Positions 27,431 to 37,010 of a stretch of 64,000 nucleotides of DNA are shown here, one piece after another. The first letter of the stretch is position 1. Each line of letters begins with the position of its first letter. Below the pieces are notes generated by a model. It saw only the letters and a list, made by a program, of their open reading frames with translations, made no database searches and had not been told where the DNA came from. The translations under genes and the position numbers were made by a program. The stretch is taken from assembly GCA_964019425.1 (NCBI GenBank), contig OZ025791.1, positions 472,501 to 536,500 on the forward strand, given 5' to 3'. The DNA is from Flectonema sp. DT1601 (lineage: Eukaryota > Euglenozoa > Diplonemea > Diplonemida > Diplonemidae).

Positions 27431-28354
27431 CTATTCTTCCTTCACAGTACGACCTTTCCATGGGGGTAGTCCACCCTTTGAGATGATACCTTTTGAGGTG
27501 TTTAATTCATTCTCCATTTGTCTGTACCACGACGTTTTAGAAAAACTTGAAATACATCCAAAAATTGAAAGCGAGAAATCAATCAAGAAGAGTCTAACAA
27601 CAGCTGATGGAACATCTCGTTTTTCTGATAAAATTGTGAGAAGTAAATCATAGCAGGGGAGCTGATCATCAGATAATGGTGGTTGGATGTATGAGAACTT
27701 AAGAGGTGTGAAACCAAGTCTGGAAAGTATCTTGTGTCGCACAGTCGAGTCCATAACACAGTCTTCTACTCCTTCAGCATTTGTTTCAGCAAAGAACAGA
27801 CTCAAACCTGACTTGTAATTATTTATATTTGACATCATAAATTGATGTTCATCAGATGACATCATTTTCGATACTTCCAATAAAAGTGATTCGTTCTTCT
27901 CATTAACTGGTGCTCTTGAGATCATCTCCAACCAGTTGCCGTTAGTGTTGTTGTTGGGTTTAGAAAGACGATTTGATGCTTCTTGGCAGGTTCTTTCAGC
28001 TAATGTGATAAGCGACTTAGCGAATCCACTTTTTCTGTAATTATCAGCCACCGCTATGTATGAAATCAAACAGCTGTTTGACATTTTATAATACTCGAAA
28101 ACGATTCCTCCAATTATTTCTTTTCCTTCCTTGTCAGAGTAACCGACTACGACGTGTAGTTCGACTGCGTGGTCTTCGAATGAAGTAACCTTTTCTGGAT
28201 CTAACACGTCTTCCCAAACTTCTAACGGATCGAGCTCGTCTTCGATAGGAAAGTTTTTCTTCATAAAAGTATCATAAAAATATTTCAATGCCTCTCCGTC
28301 ATATGAATCCCGGTAGTTAATAACTCTTGCACATCCTTCTAAGGTGCATGACAT
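27431..28354 (-). CDS. GNAT-family N-acetyltransferase
   Basis: A single exon encodes 307 residues. Residues 65-125 form a GNAT core: a beta strand (IIGGIVFEYY), then ISYIAVADNYRKSGFAKSL with the acetyl-CoA pyrophosphate loop R107-K-S-G110-F-A112. Such enzymes move acetyl from acetyl-CoA to an amine; the substrate cannot be read from sequence. The N-terminal 60 and C-terminal 180 residues have no family I recognise, and the protein is much longer than a minimal GNAT (about 150-180). The start at MSCTLEG was preferred to an upstream in-frame ATG. The 26 extra codons are AT-rich, and an acceptor-like CATTTAG lies 13 nt before the chosen ATG. The stop is about 170 nt from the next start downstream. 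Confidence 0.75.
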   Translation of the reverse strand: MSCTLEGCARVINYRDSYDGEALKYFYDTFMKKNFPIEDELDPLEVWEDVLDPEKVTSFEDHAVELHVVVGYSDKEGKEIIGGIVFEYYKMSNSCLISYIAVADNYRKSGFAKSLITLAERTCQEASNRLSKPNNNTNGNWLEMISRAPVNEKNESLLLEVSKMMSSDEHQFMMSNINNYKSGLSLFFAETNAEGVEDCVMDSTVRHKILSRLGFTPLKFSYIQPPLSDDQLPCYDLLLTILSEKRDVPSAVVRLFLIDFSLSIFGCISSFSKTSWYRQMENELNTSKGIISKGGLPPWKGRTVKEE

Positions 28355-28573
28355 CTTTTTATATAAACTAAATGAGATAATAAATAATAAAAAGAGAACC
28401 TCCCCATAATACTCGACTATTATTATTCTCATGAGTACAAAGTAAGTCGTTCAACAGAAATGCTAACATGTTTTGAAACTCTCGCAGTCTTTCGGAGAGT
28501 AATCGGACGATGGAAACGAATAAACGAAACTAAAATATATAAACTAAACAAAATAAGGAGCCACGACTGGCTA

Positions 28574-31500
28574 TTACGATAGTAATGAAGGGCTATTTCT
28601 GTATGCTTCTTTAACTTCCTGTGCACTAAGTTCTAGCAGAGAAACTAATATTGGCATCACAGCGGCTTTAACTTCTGATGGGCTAACTAGAAATTGTGTT
28701 ATGACACTCTGTTGGGTTTTTATTTTTTAATTTTATTAGGAAACAAAAAATACAACGTAGAAGCAGTCTTAAAAACACACACCTTCAGATATTTATCATT
28801 CGTCCCATCGTTGAGGGTATTCTTCTTTGTAAGCCGAACTTTTAAATCCTCACACTGCGAAGTGAGTGATACGATTTGCTGTTGAGCATTGCTAACGTCT
28901 TGTTGGAAGCCATGAGTTTTTTCTTTCCATTGTTGTTCCATTATCCAATATTTTTCTAGTTCGTCTTGTAGTTCGAATACTCTACCAGATTGCTGTGAAT
29001 CTCCAGCGGCTTGTAATTGACCAATTTCAGCTTCATGGGTTTCCTTTAGTTTGGCGATGCTATTTACAGAGTCGGTGTAGCTCTTTTGTAGAGATTCAGT
29101 TTTCTGTGACATAGAAATATTTTCTGCTAAGAGACGATCACAGGTTCCCTGAAAACCTGTTATTTTATCTTCAGATGTAAGCAAGTCAGATCGTAGTGAA
29201 AGTACTTCTGATTGGGTATTTTGAAGTGATTGAATTAGAGTGTGTTCGTGGTCTTGCATTTCTGCTTTTTTACTCATAACGTCCACCTCATGCATCTCTT
29301 GTAGTTTTATGATTTCCAGATCGTGTTGCTCCTTTAAACTGTACTTCTGATCAGTAAACTCCGCTTGCTTAAGTTGAATTAATTTTTTAGTTTCTTGTTC
29401 AATACTCGATAGTTGCTCTTCCTGTTGTTGGGATGAACGTTTCTTTTGTTCTTCATAGAGTGTTGCTTCTCGACGAAGCTCTGATATTTCTTTGTGAAGA
29501 CGCTCACAATCTTGATTGACGTTACTACTAGTCTTGGTGTGGTCATCAAGCTGTTCCTGTAGTTTAGAACACTCTGCTTTTACGTTTGATAAAGTCTGTT
29601 CACGCATCTGTAAAGCCATTAAATTAACTTTTTTAAATCTGTCGTGTTCCGCCTTAGCCGCTTCCATCTCAGTTTGATACTCAGCCGCCTTGTCTTCACA
29701 ATACTTATGTGCTTTAAGTTTAACTTTTTCAATCTTGGATTTTAATTTTACTACTTCATTAGTTTTATCTTCTATCTGAAGGCTACTCACTTCATCATTT
29801 AAGTCCTGTATGAGGGACGCTTGTTTCTTCTCTTTCTCTTCCATGACAGCTTCCAAGTTATTATTCTCTTGAGTCAATGACTGAAGTTGTTTTACTAATT
29901 CCTCGTTGCTGAGTTTGAGCTGTTCGAGTTCGTTGGTAATTTTCTCACTTTCTGCGTTTTCTGACTTACAGTTTTCCTCTAATTGTGATATCTGTTGTGT
30001 TAATGAAGTGTTTGCAGCGGTTGCTTCAGTTAGTTCTGAGAGGTGCTTCGCATTGTCACACTTTAGTTGATCGCATGTAGAGATCATTTCGGATAGTTTG
30101 TTGTTGAATTGATGTTCATCTTCGTTTGATGATGACTGAAGATTCAATACTTCTGACTTCAGCTGATTGCACATTTCAGTTGCTTCACTCAGAAGTCGTT
30201 CTCCTTCGCTTGAAGACTGTTTAAGTTCTGAAAGTTGTTTTACTAAATCATCGTTCGTTTCTTTAGAATGGGACAACTCTGATTTCAATTTCTGACCTTC
30301 CGCGACTGCATTTTGTGTAGTTTCGATGTGTTTTTGTAGATTTAGAGTTTTCTCTTCATCATTCGTTTCCGCAGATGATTTTATTTGATATAGCTGTTCA
30401 CGAATTAACTCAGTCTGTTGCTTTGTTTCCTCAAGTTGTTCAGATAAATTAGTAATTTCTGCGGTGGAGTTATTTAATTGTTTTGTCAGGTTGCTGTTTT
30501 CATTTTCCAGTTCCGACGTCTTCTCGTTAAGGGTGTCAATAGTCGAATTTAGGTCGGTAATATCAGCGCATTTTGCGTTCAGTTCGAACCCAAGTGATGT
30601 CATTTCTTGTGTTTTTGTTTTTATCGATGATTCGAGTGATTTAATAATCTCTGCATACTTTTCATCTAAATCACGTTCTAAATCAGCTGCGGATTCATTT
30701 TGCTTAAAGCTTTCGATCTCTATCTCCAGGGAGGCTATTTTTTCTGAAAGCGAGTTATTTTCTTCTTCTAATAATGTGCACTGTTCCACCAACGAGTCAT
30801 GGTTATTATTGTCAACGCTTGTCTCAGTTTCACTTTTTAAAAGATCACATTGCTGTTGCAAGCTAACTATCTGATCATAGAGTTCTGCTGCTTGGTGATC
30901 ACCACAATCCTGAAGCTCAGATATAATTTTATTATTTACTTCATTGTGAGATTTTATATATTCCAGTTCACAACGCAAATGAGCATTCTCATCCTCTAAG
31001 GGAACACTTGTCTTGGAAAGAGTTTCATTTGAGTGCCTCGTACTTGATAATTGTTCCTGCAGACTATCATTGGCTGAGCTAGTATTCTCTAATTCTTGTT
31101 TCAGTCTTTCTATTTCGTTGCTGAGGATCTTTTCAGCGTCGGATTGGCTTCCCTGCGTTTCCCTCAAAATTCGAATTTCATCACGACAGCTGTCAGTTTC
31201 ACGTTTCGCAGATTGCAGCGCTTCCTCAGATTCACATACTCGAGTTGATAGATCGGTAGCGTTTGAGGTGGCTTCCGTGAGCTTTGATGAGAGGTCCGCA
31301 TTCTCAACTTTTAAACCCTCCAAAGACTCATCACTGCCTGTCAAACATTCCTTCTGGTGTCGAAGCTCTGTTTGTATGGCTGATAGATTCTCTGTGTGAG
31401 TTGAATTAATTTGTTGTAATTCTGACACTTGCTCTGTCAGAGATATAATCTCATCGGACTTCTGTTCGATTTCGCGATCTTTCGTGACTAATAATTCTGT

Positions 31501-32727
31501 CGTGTTGTCACCGTTGGTATTATTGTGTGACAGTTGTTGACTGAGGTCGTCACATTTCTGTTGAAGTTGAGAATTGCTGGCAGCTGATTTCTGTTCTTGC
31601 GTTTCAAGGGAGGTTATGAATTCATCTTTTTCAGAAATCTCCAACTTGAGAGAATCGCTCTCCTGTTGCAGTTGTTGCAGAGTGTTGCTAGTGGTTGTTT
31701 TCTCTTCTGCTAATGACGTAATCTCATTCTGAAGTAAGAGGATCTGTTTTTCATTTTCAATTAACTGCTGCTGGTTACTTCCTCCTTCAGCTGTGAATGA
31801 TTGGATCTGGTCCTGAAGTTGTTCTAGTTTACTCGCAGTGGTTGCTCTCTCTTCGTTGAGTGAAGATATATCACCCTGAAGGACCTCAATCTGTGAGTCC
31901 TTACTCAAAAGTTGCTGTTTTATAGTTTCTCTTTCAGCTGTGAACGTTTGAATTTGGTTCTCATTCTCAGAGAGTTTTACTTCTAAAAGTTTGATTTGAT
32001 GGGAATCTTCATTCTCACAACTTTGTTGTGATTTTAACTTCTCTTCCAATTCCCTTATTTTAGAATCTCTAGTAGATAAATCAATATTAAATTGTTCCTT
32101 TAATTCACTCAAATTTTCCTGAAAAGAAGCATCCTTTAAAGTAAGTTGATTCTTAAGAGTCTCTGCTAGTGTGTTGAGGGTGTCATCAGCTTCATTATTT
32201 GATTGAAGTTTCTTTATTTCATCGTTGGCATCATCAAGGGATTGTTGTAATTGGTTTACTGCTAATTGTTCACTGTTGTTGTTGGATTTTAAATCATCAT
32301 TTTGTTGTTGTAGATGTTGGATTTCAGTTCGAAGGGTTTCCGCTTCAGTTGATAAAGTCGTAGTCAAGTGTTGTAAGGAATCGTTTGATGCTTGTTTGAA
32401 GTCGGAGTATTCTTCTTTAACTTTTGATAACTCAACTGTGAGTTGTTCAATCTCTTGACCCTTTATTCCCATTAACAATTCTAACTCTTCTCCGCTATCA
32501 GTTTTGGTATTACTCATTCCTGAAATTTCTTCCTTCAATTGCTGCACTAGTACTGTAGATTCTTGCTTGTGTTTTCTCAGTTCTACTATTTCAGCTCGCT
32601 CTTTATTTATTATGTCCTCCATAGTAACTTTCCACTTATCCATCTTTGCCTTTAACTTAGAAGTTTCCTTCTTCGACTTCTGCAAGGCATTGCGAAGTTC
32701 CTCCGCATTTTCTTCAGTGTCAGCCAT
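28574..32727 (-). CDS. GRIP-domain golgin (long coiled-coil Golgi tether)
   Basis: Two exons (28783-32727 and 28574-28708) encode 1,359 residues. Nearly all of exon 1 is heptad-repeat coiled coil rich in Glu, Lys, Gln and Leu. Exon 1 ends at DKYLK. Exon 2 supplies SVITQFLVSPSEVKAAVM, then PILVSLLELSAQEV. The joined end is a GRIP domain, including the conserved Tyr (Tyr1313) before LK. GRIP domains bind ARL1-GTP on the trans-Golgi, and golgins capture vesicles there. The 74-nt intron starts GTGTGTG rather than GTATGT and ends CAACAG. If unspliced, the protein would lose the domain and gain a short junk tail. The start is the ATG of MADTEE. An acceptor (CTACTTTCAG) lies only 9 nt upstream, so the longer open frame into it is not coding. 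Confidence 0.88.
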
Positions 32728-33079
32728 TTTAGATTCCTGAAAGTAGAACATAATATCGAATTTTTTACATACAGATCGTGTAACTATACTTTGGTATCAA
32801 GAAAAAGAAAACAATCGAAGGCACAAGGGCCATTGCCAAGCTGTCGAGTTAGGCTTGCACACAGAGATACGAGTTACTAACACAAATCGAACACTCGTCA
32901 TTAAATGGTATCGAGAAAAGAAAACTCAATCCTCATAGAATTATCAGGTTTGATACAAACGGTGACATACAAGACCAGCTGTACTGTTGTATATTTCACC
33001 GAATGGAACAAAAAGATAATAAAAACACTAACGTTAATTTTGGAGAGGAAATAATTATAGAACAACCCTCAACAACATT
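32728..33079. other. Intergenic region with possible 36-nt 5' UTR intron
   Basis: Upstream of the golgin ATG, a GTATGT (32767-32772 on the plus-strand map) and a TTTCAG (ending 32737) could bound a 36-nt intron. That is shorter than any coding intron here, so the AG may instead be a trans-splice acceptor. The rest is the AT-rich 3' flank of the first ML gene. Confidence 0.4.
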
Positions 33080-33598
33080 CTATTCAGCACTTCCCTCAAT
33101 CTCAACAGAGAGGAGAACCTTTCCAGCAGCATCCTTGGCGATGGCAGTTCCCTTGAAGGAAACCTTCACCGGAAGTGGTGAGCTGATTGGAAGAGCGATG
33201 ACGGTGGAGTTCTTGTACGCACCAGCTGGGGCTAATGGGCACGGTGGCATAGCAACGTTGATGTCCTTCTTCACAATTGGGACGGTGAAGCTGCAGTTAG
33301 CTCCACAGACTGGGCAGTTGGCCTTGAATGGAATAAATCCGTCAATCTTCATGTCAATATCAACAGTAGCTCCAGTAGTGATAGCTTCTGGAAGGTTAGC
33401 AGTAACGGTTCCTGTGTAGTTGCTTCCCCACTTCAGATCACAGTTGTTTGATCCGTACATGTCATGACCAGTACATCCTGATGACAGGTCAACCTCTCCG
33501 GTAGCTCCAGGAAGGACAGCGTTGACAGTTCTCGAGACGATGATGTCAGCGCTGGCGGTGGCCAGAACGGCGAAGGCGGCGATGGCGGTCTTCATCAT
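33080..33598 (-). CDS. ML-domain secreted lipid-binding protein, copy 1
   Basis: The intronless gene encodes 172 residues. A signal peptide is clear (MMKTAIAAFAVLATASA, cleavage near residue 17). The mature part has six cysteines (42, 53, 95, 98, 102, 120) and three N-glycosylation sequons (Asn60, Asn101, Asn130). The CP-x-C-x3-C block, the PPCPL turn, the LPISSPLPVKVSFKG strand and the final LLSVEIEG strand match the ML (MD-2/NPC2) beta-sandwich fold. ML proteins carry sterols or other lipids in the lumen or outside the cell. The coding sequence looks identical at every base to copy 4. Codon choice is strongly biased toward G/C-ending codons against an AT-rich background, which suggests high expression. 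A TTTTACACAG acceptor lies 31 nt before the ATG. The lipid ligand is unknown. Confidence 0.8.
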   Translation of the reverse strand: MMKTAIAAFAVLATASADIIVSRTVNAVLPGATGEVDLSSGCTGHDMYGSNNCDLKWGSNYTGTVTANLPEAITTGATVDIDMKIDGFIPFKANCPVCGANCSFTVPIVKKDINVAMPPCPLAPAGAYKNSTVIALPISSPLPVKVSFKGTAIAKDAAGKVLLSVEIEGSAE

Positions 33599-34047
33599 TT
33601 TGATAAGGGTGTTGAGTGTGTTTGAAATGCTGTGTAAAATTATTAATTATTCACAGCCACGGCTACCAACTCATACCACGACGATTACATGCCACTGCGT
33701 AAAGGGAAAAGGTCTGCGCGTTTCTGTTTTTTCAAATGAAATAGTTTCCAGTTAGAATACCATTTCACTTGTTATAAAAGTAATTATTTTTGCTAAAATT
33801 CGTAATATAAATAAACCAGCTAACACATATATTTTCTCCCAACGTATGCAACTCAACAAAACAACACAACACAAGTGATCACCAATCAAAAGGTTTTGTT
33901 TCAGGAGCATTCCGTTGAAGAATAAGCACGAAAGACACTTGGATTAGGATGGAAGGAGGAAAACAGAAAAACTGTCACCAACACACTCCTAACCAAAGCT
34001 TAATAAACACAAGGGAGGAAAATCGGAATTTGAAAAAGTTTTGAAGC
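33599..34047. other. Intergenic spacer, ML copies 1-2
   Basis: It holds the copy 1 leader and acceptor (CAG at 33630-33632) and unique AT-rich sequence. It ends in the short 3' flank AAAGTTTTGAAGC that copies 2, 3 and 4 share just after their stop codons. Confidence 0.5.
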
Positions 34048-34566
34048 CTATTCAGCACTTCCCTCAATCTCAACAGAGAGGAGAACCTTTCCAGCAGCAT
34101 CCTTGGCGATGGCAGTTCCCTTGAAGGAAACCTTCACCGGAAGTGGTGAGCTGATTGGAAGAGCGATGACGGTGGAGTTCTTGTACGCACCAGCTGGGGC
34201 TAATGGGCACGGTGGCATAGCAACGTTGATGTCCTTCTTCACAATTGGGACGGTGAAGCTGCAGTTAGCTCCACAGACTGGGCAGTTGGCCTTGAATGGA
34301 ATAAATCCGTCAATCTTCATGTCAATATCAACAGTAGCTCCAGTAGTGATAGCTTCTGGAAGGTTAGCAGTAACAGTACCTGTGTAGTTGCTTCCCCACT
34401 TCAGATCACAGTTGTTTGATCCGTACATGTCATGACCAGTACATCCTGATGACAGGTCAACCTCTCCAGTAGCTCCAGGAAGGACAGCGTTGACAGTTCT
34501 CGAGACGATGATGTCAGCGCTGGCGGTGGCCAGAACGGCGAAGGCGGCGATGGCGGTCTTCATCAT
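34048..34566 (-). CDS. ML-domain secreted lipid-binding protein, copy 2
   Basis: The protein (172 residues) is identical to copy 1, with the same signal peptide, six cysteines and three sequons. The coding DNA differs from copy 1 at about three silent sites: two near 34376-34379 and one near 34469. The start is the ATG of MMKTAIA. An in-frame extension of 35 codons upstream crosses a clear acceptor (ATTTTACCAACAG, 34 nt before the ATG) and is treated as non-coding. About 250 nt of upstream flank are almost identical to the flank of copy 3, with a single A/G difference noted. Confidence 0.8.
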   Translation of the reverse strand: MMKTAIAAFAVLATASADIIVSRTVNAVLPGATGEVDLSSGCTGHDMYGSNNCDLKWGSNYTGTVTANLPEAITTGATVDIDMKIDGFIPFKANCPVCGANCSFTVPIVKKDINVAMPPCPLAPAGAYKNSTVIALPISSPLPVKVSFKGTAIAKDAAGKVLLSVEIEGSAE

Positions 34567-35071
34567 TTTGATAAGGGTGTTGAGTGTTAAGCAAAGAAGG
34601 CTGTTGGTAAAATAGAATAGAATACGTACAGAACACTTCAACATATCAATATTCAATAACGAGAAACACAAGCACGTCTGCGCAAAGCAATTCTAAGAAA
34701 AGCTGTCGCATCAAAAATGATACATTTTACGAATTCTCAACATTCACCGAAGCAATCTGACCTAACAACAGAATCGCTTCACAAAGTTTCAAAAAGCGAC
34801 CCCGCTGAAGGAAAAACTCTTTAAGTTATTGTTCAGTGCTCACTTTATAAGTAGTAAATCAATAGGATTATTTTTCGGTTTACTAAATTAATTAAAGAAG
34901 AGGTAAATTGATGTAAGAAGAGGAGTGAAACTCTGACAATATAAAAACAGTAACAACTTTCTGCATTAATACAAAATTAATATCAAGTACTTGACTGAAA
35001 AGAATACCAGTAGTTGTTAATCAAAGAAAGGGACGTTTAGAAAAAAAAGAAGGGAAAGAAAGTTTTGAAGC
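34567..35071. other. Intergenic spacer, ML copies 2-3, with duplicated flank
   Basis: Positions 34567 to about 34800 match about 35591-35825 almost perfectly (upstream flanks of copies 2 and 3). The rest is unique AT-rich sequence up to the shared 3' flank of copy 3. Confidence 0.6.
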
Positions 35072-35590
35072 CTATTCAGCACTTCCCTCAATCTCAACAG
35101 AGAGGAGAACCTTTCCAGCAGCATCCTTGGCGATGGCAGTTCCCTTGAAAGAAACCTTCACCGGAAGTGGTGAGCTGATTGGAAGAGCGATGACGGTGGA
35201 GTTCTTGTACGCACCAGCTGGGGCTAATGGGCACGGTGGCATAGCAACGTTGATGTCCTTCTTCACAATTGGGACGGTGAAGCTGCAGTTAGCTCCACAG
35301 ACTGGGCAGTTGGCCTTGAATGGAATAAATCCGTCAATCTTCATGTCAATATCAACAGTAGCTCCAGTAGTGATAGCTTCTGGAAGGTTAGCAGTAACAG
35401 TACCTGTGTAGTTGCTTCCCCACTTCAGATCACAGTTGTTTGATCCGTACATGTCATGACCAGTACATCCTGATGACAGGTCAACCTCTCCGGTAGCTCC
35501 AGGAAGGACAGCGTTGACAGTTCTCGAGACGATGATGTCAGCACTGGCAGTGGCCAGAACGGCGAAGGCGGCGATGGCGGTCTTCATCAT
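35072..35590 (-). CDS. ML-domain secreted lipid-binding protein, copy 3
   Basis: The protein (172 residues) is identical to the other three copies. The coding DNA has about five silent differences from copy 1: near 35150, the two sites shared with copy 2 near 35400-35403, and two near 35543-35549. The start is the ATG of MMKTAIA, with an acceptor 34 nt upstream, and the longer in-frame reading is rejected as for copy 2. It shares its upstream flank with copy 2, which marks the 2/3 pair as one recent duplication. Confidence 0.8.
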   Translation of the reverse strand: MMKTAIAAFAVLATASADIIVSRTVNAVLPGATGEVDLSSGCTGHDMYGSNNCDLKWGSNYTGTVTANLPEAITTGATVDIDMKIDGFIPFKANCPVCGANCSFTVPIVKKDINVAMPPCPLAPAGAYKNSTVIALPISSPLPVKVSFKGTAIAKDAAGKVLLSVEIEGSAE

Positions 35591-35958
35591 TTTGATAAGG
35601 GTGTTGAGTGTTAAGCAAAGAAGGCTGTTGGTAAAATAGAATAGAATACGTACAGAACACTTCAACATATCAATATTCAATAACGAGAAACACAAGCACG
35701 TCTGCGCAAAGCAATTCTAAGAAAAGCTGTCGCATCAAAAATGATACATTTTACGAATTCTCAACATTCACCGAAGCAATCTGACCTAACAACAGAATCG
35801 CTTCACGAAGTTTCAAAAAGCGACTCTGCTGAATAAGCTATAGCTAGTGCTCATTTTGTAAGCAGCTACGACAATAGAGCCCCTACGTTGAGTCTGATTT
35901 TTCGGCTTCCAGCTGACTACTAAATAAATTAAAGAAGAGGGAAAAAAAGTTTTGAAGC
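35591..35958. other. Intergenic spacer, ML copies 3-4
   Basis: The right-hand copy of the flank also found at 34567-34800, then about 130 nt of unique sequence before the 3' flank of copy 4. Confidence 0.6.
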
Positions 35959-36477
35959 CTATTCAGCACTTCCCTCAATCTCAACAGAGAGGAGAACCTT
36001 TCCAGCAGCATCCTTGGCGATGGCAGTTCCCTTGAAGGAAACCTTCACCGGAAGTGGTGAGCTGATTGGAAGAGCGATGACGGTGGAGTTCTTGTACGCA
36101 CCAGCTGGGGCTAATGGGCACGGTGGCATAGCAACGTTGATGTCCTTCTTCACAATTGGGACGGTGAAGCTGCAGTTAGCTCCACAGACTGGGCAGTTGG
36201 CCTTGAATGGAATAAATCCGTCAATCTTCATGTCAATATCAACAGTAGCTCCAGTAGTGATAGCTTCTGGAAGGTTAGCAGTAACGGTTCCTGTGTAGTT
36301 GCTTCCCCACTTCAGATCACAGTTGTTTGATCCGTACATGTCATGACCAGTACATCCTGATGACAGGTCAACCTCTCCGGTAGCTCCAGGAAGGACAGCG
36401 TTGACAGTTCTCGAGACGATGATGTCAGCGCTGGCGGTGGCCAGAACGGCGAAGGCGGCGATGGCGGTCTTCATCAT
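35959..36477 (-). CDS. ML-domain secreted lipid-binding protein, copy 4
   Basis: The protein (172 residues) is identical to copies 1-3. Its 519-nt coding sequence appears identical to copy 1 even though the two are the outermost members of the array. This is best explained by gene conversion or unequal exchange. The leader is 36 nt to an ATTTCATTCACAG acceptor and shares GCTTAACACTCAACACCC with copies 2 and 3 before diverging. It is the most upstream gene of the array, and no other gene lies within 3.6 kb upstream. Confidence 0.8.
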   Translation of the reverse strand: MMKTAIAAFAVLATASADIIVSRTVNAVLPGATGEVDLSSGCTGHDMYGSNNCDLKWGSNYTGTVTANLPEAITTGATVDIDMKIDGFIPFKANCPVCGANCSFTVPIVKKDINVAMPPCPLAPAGAYKNSTVIALPISSPLPVKVSFKGTAIAKDAAGKVLLSVEIEGSAE

Positions 36478-36881
36478 TTTGATAAGGGTGTTGAGTGTTA
36501 AGCAAAGAAATGGCTGTGAATGAAATAGTTAGAACAACTGCAAGAACAAGACTACAAAACTATACGATAAAACGCTATCAGAAACAGAGTATGAATATGT
36601 AACTTCAGTTCCTCATCCATTAGAATTGTTACCGACCAATAGGGTAACACCAGGTCTTTTTGACTGGATTATGACACACATTTCTGAGCAACATGCACTT
36701 TGCTGAGCCTTTAATAAACGGGAAAAACTGTATCTTTTTTTCCTTTTTTTTTTTTTTTTTTTTTTTGTTCTCAGGTTCTTTTACTTCGCAAATAAGTAGT
36801 TCTGCCCGTAAGCTCTTGCTTTTTTTAGTATAGAGCTAATTGCTTTGTTTTGCTTCGTTGCTTTTTATTTTATTTTATTTC

Positions 36882-37010
36882 GTACTGACGTTGTCGGAGA
36901 AAACTATTTAGATCAAAAGCCGTTATTTATTATGGCTTTGATTTATTTTCCTCCATGCGACAGGATTCTGCTTGCGTTCAATAAAAATATAAGGCTAATC
37001 TGAATGGTTT
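36882..37010 (+). repeat. Dispersed repeat C, copy 1
   Basis: It shares ordered blocks with 39428-39557: GACG, TAGTCGGAGA-like, CCGTTATTT, TTTATTTTCCTCC, ACAGGATTCTG, AAGGCTAATCTGA and ATGGTTTT. Identity over about 130 nt looks near 80% by eye. Poly(T)-rich sequence flanks both copies. Confidence 0.7.

Noticed and set aside
28429-28626. 65-codon open frame between the GNAT and golgin genes
   Set aside because: It overlaps the golgin's last exon in another frame, and that exon is supported by the GRIP domain.
30464-32740. Plus-strand open frames of 77-136 codons inside the golgin
   Set aside because: They are antisense shadows of a long coiled-coil frame with biased codons.
34567-35695. N-terminal extensions giving 207-residue forms of ML copies 2 and 3
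   Set aside because: The extension crosses a clear CAACAG acceptor, is absent from copies 1 and 4, and would bury the signal peptide.
33003-36298. Repeated 94- to 138-codon open frames antisense to the four ML genes
   Set aside because: They are exact shadows of the ML coding sequence. They recur only because the ML genes are identical, and they lack a signal or domain.
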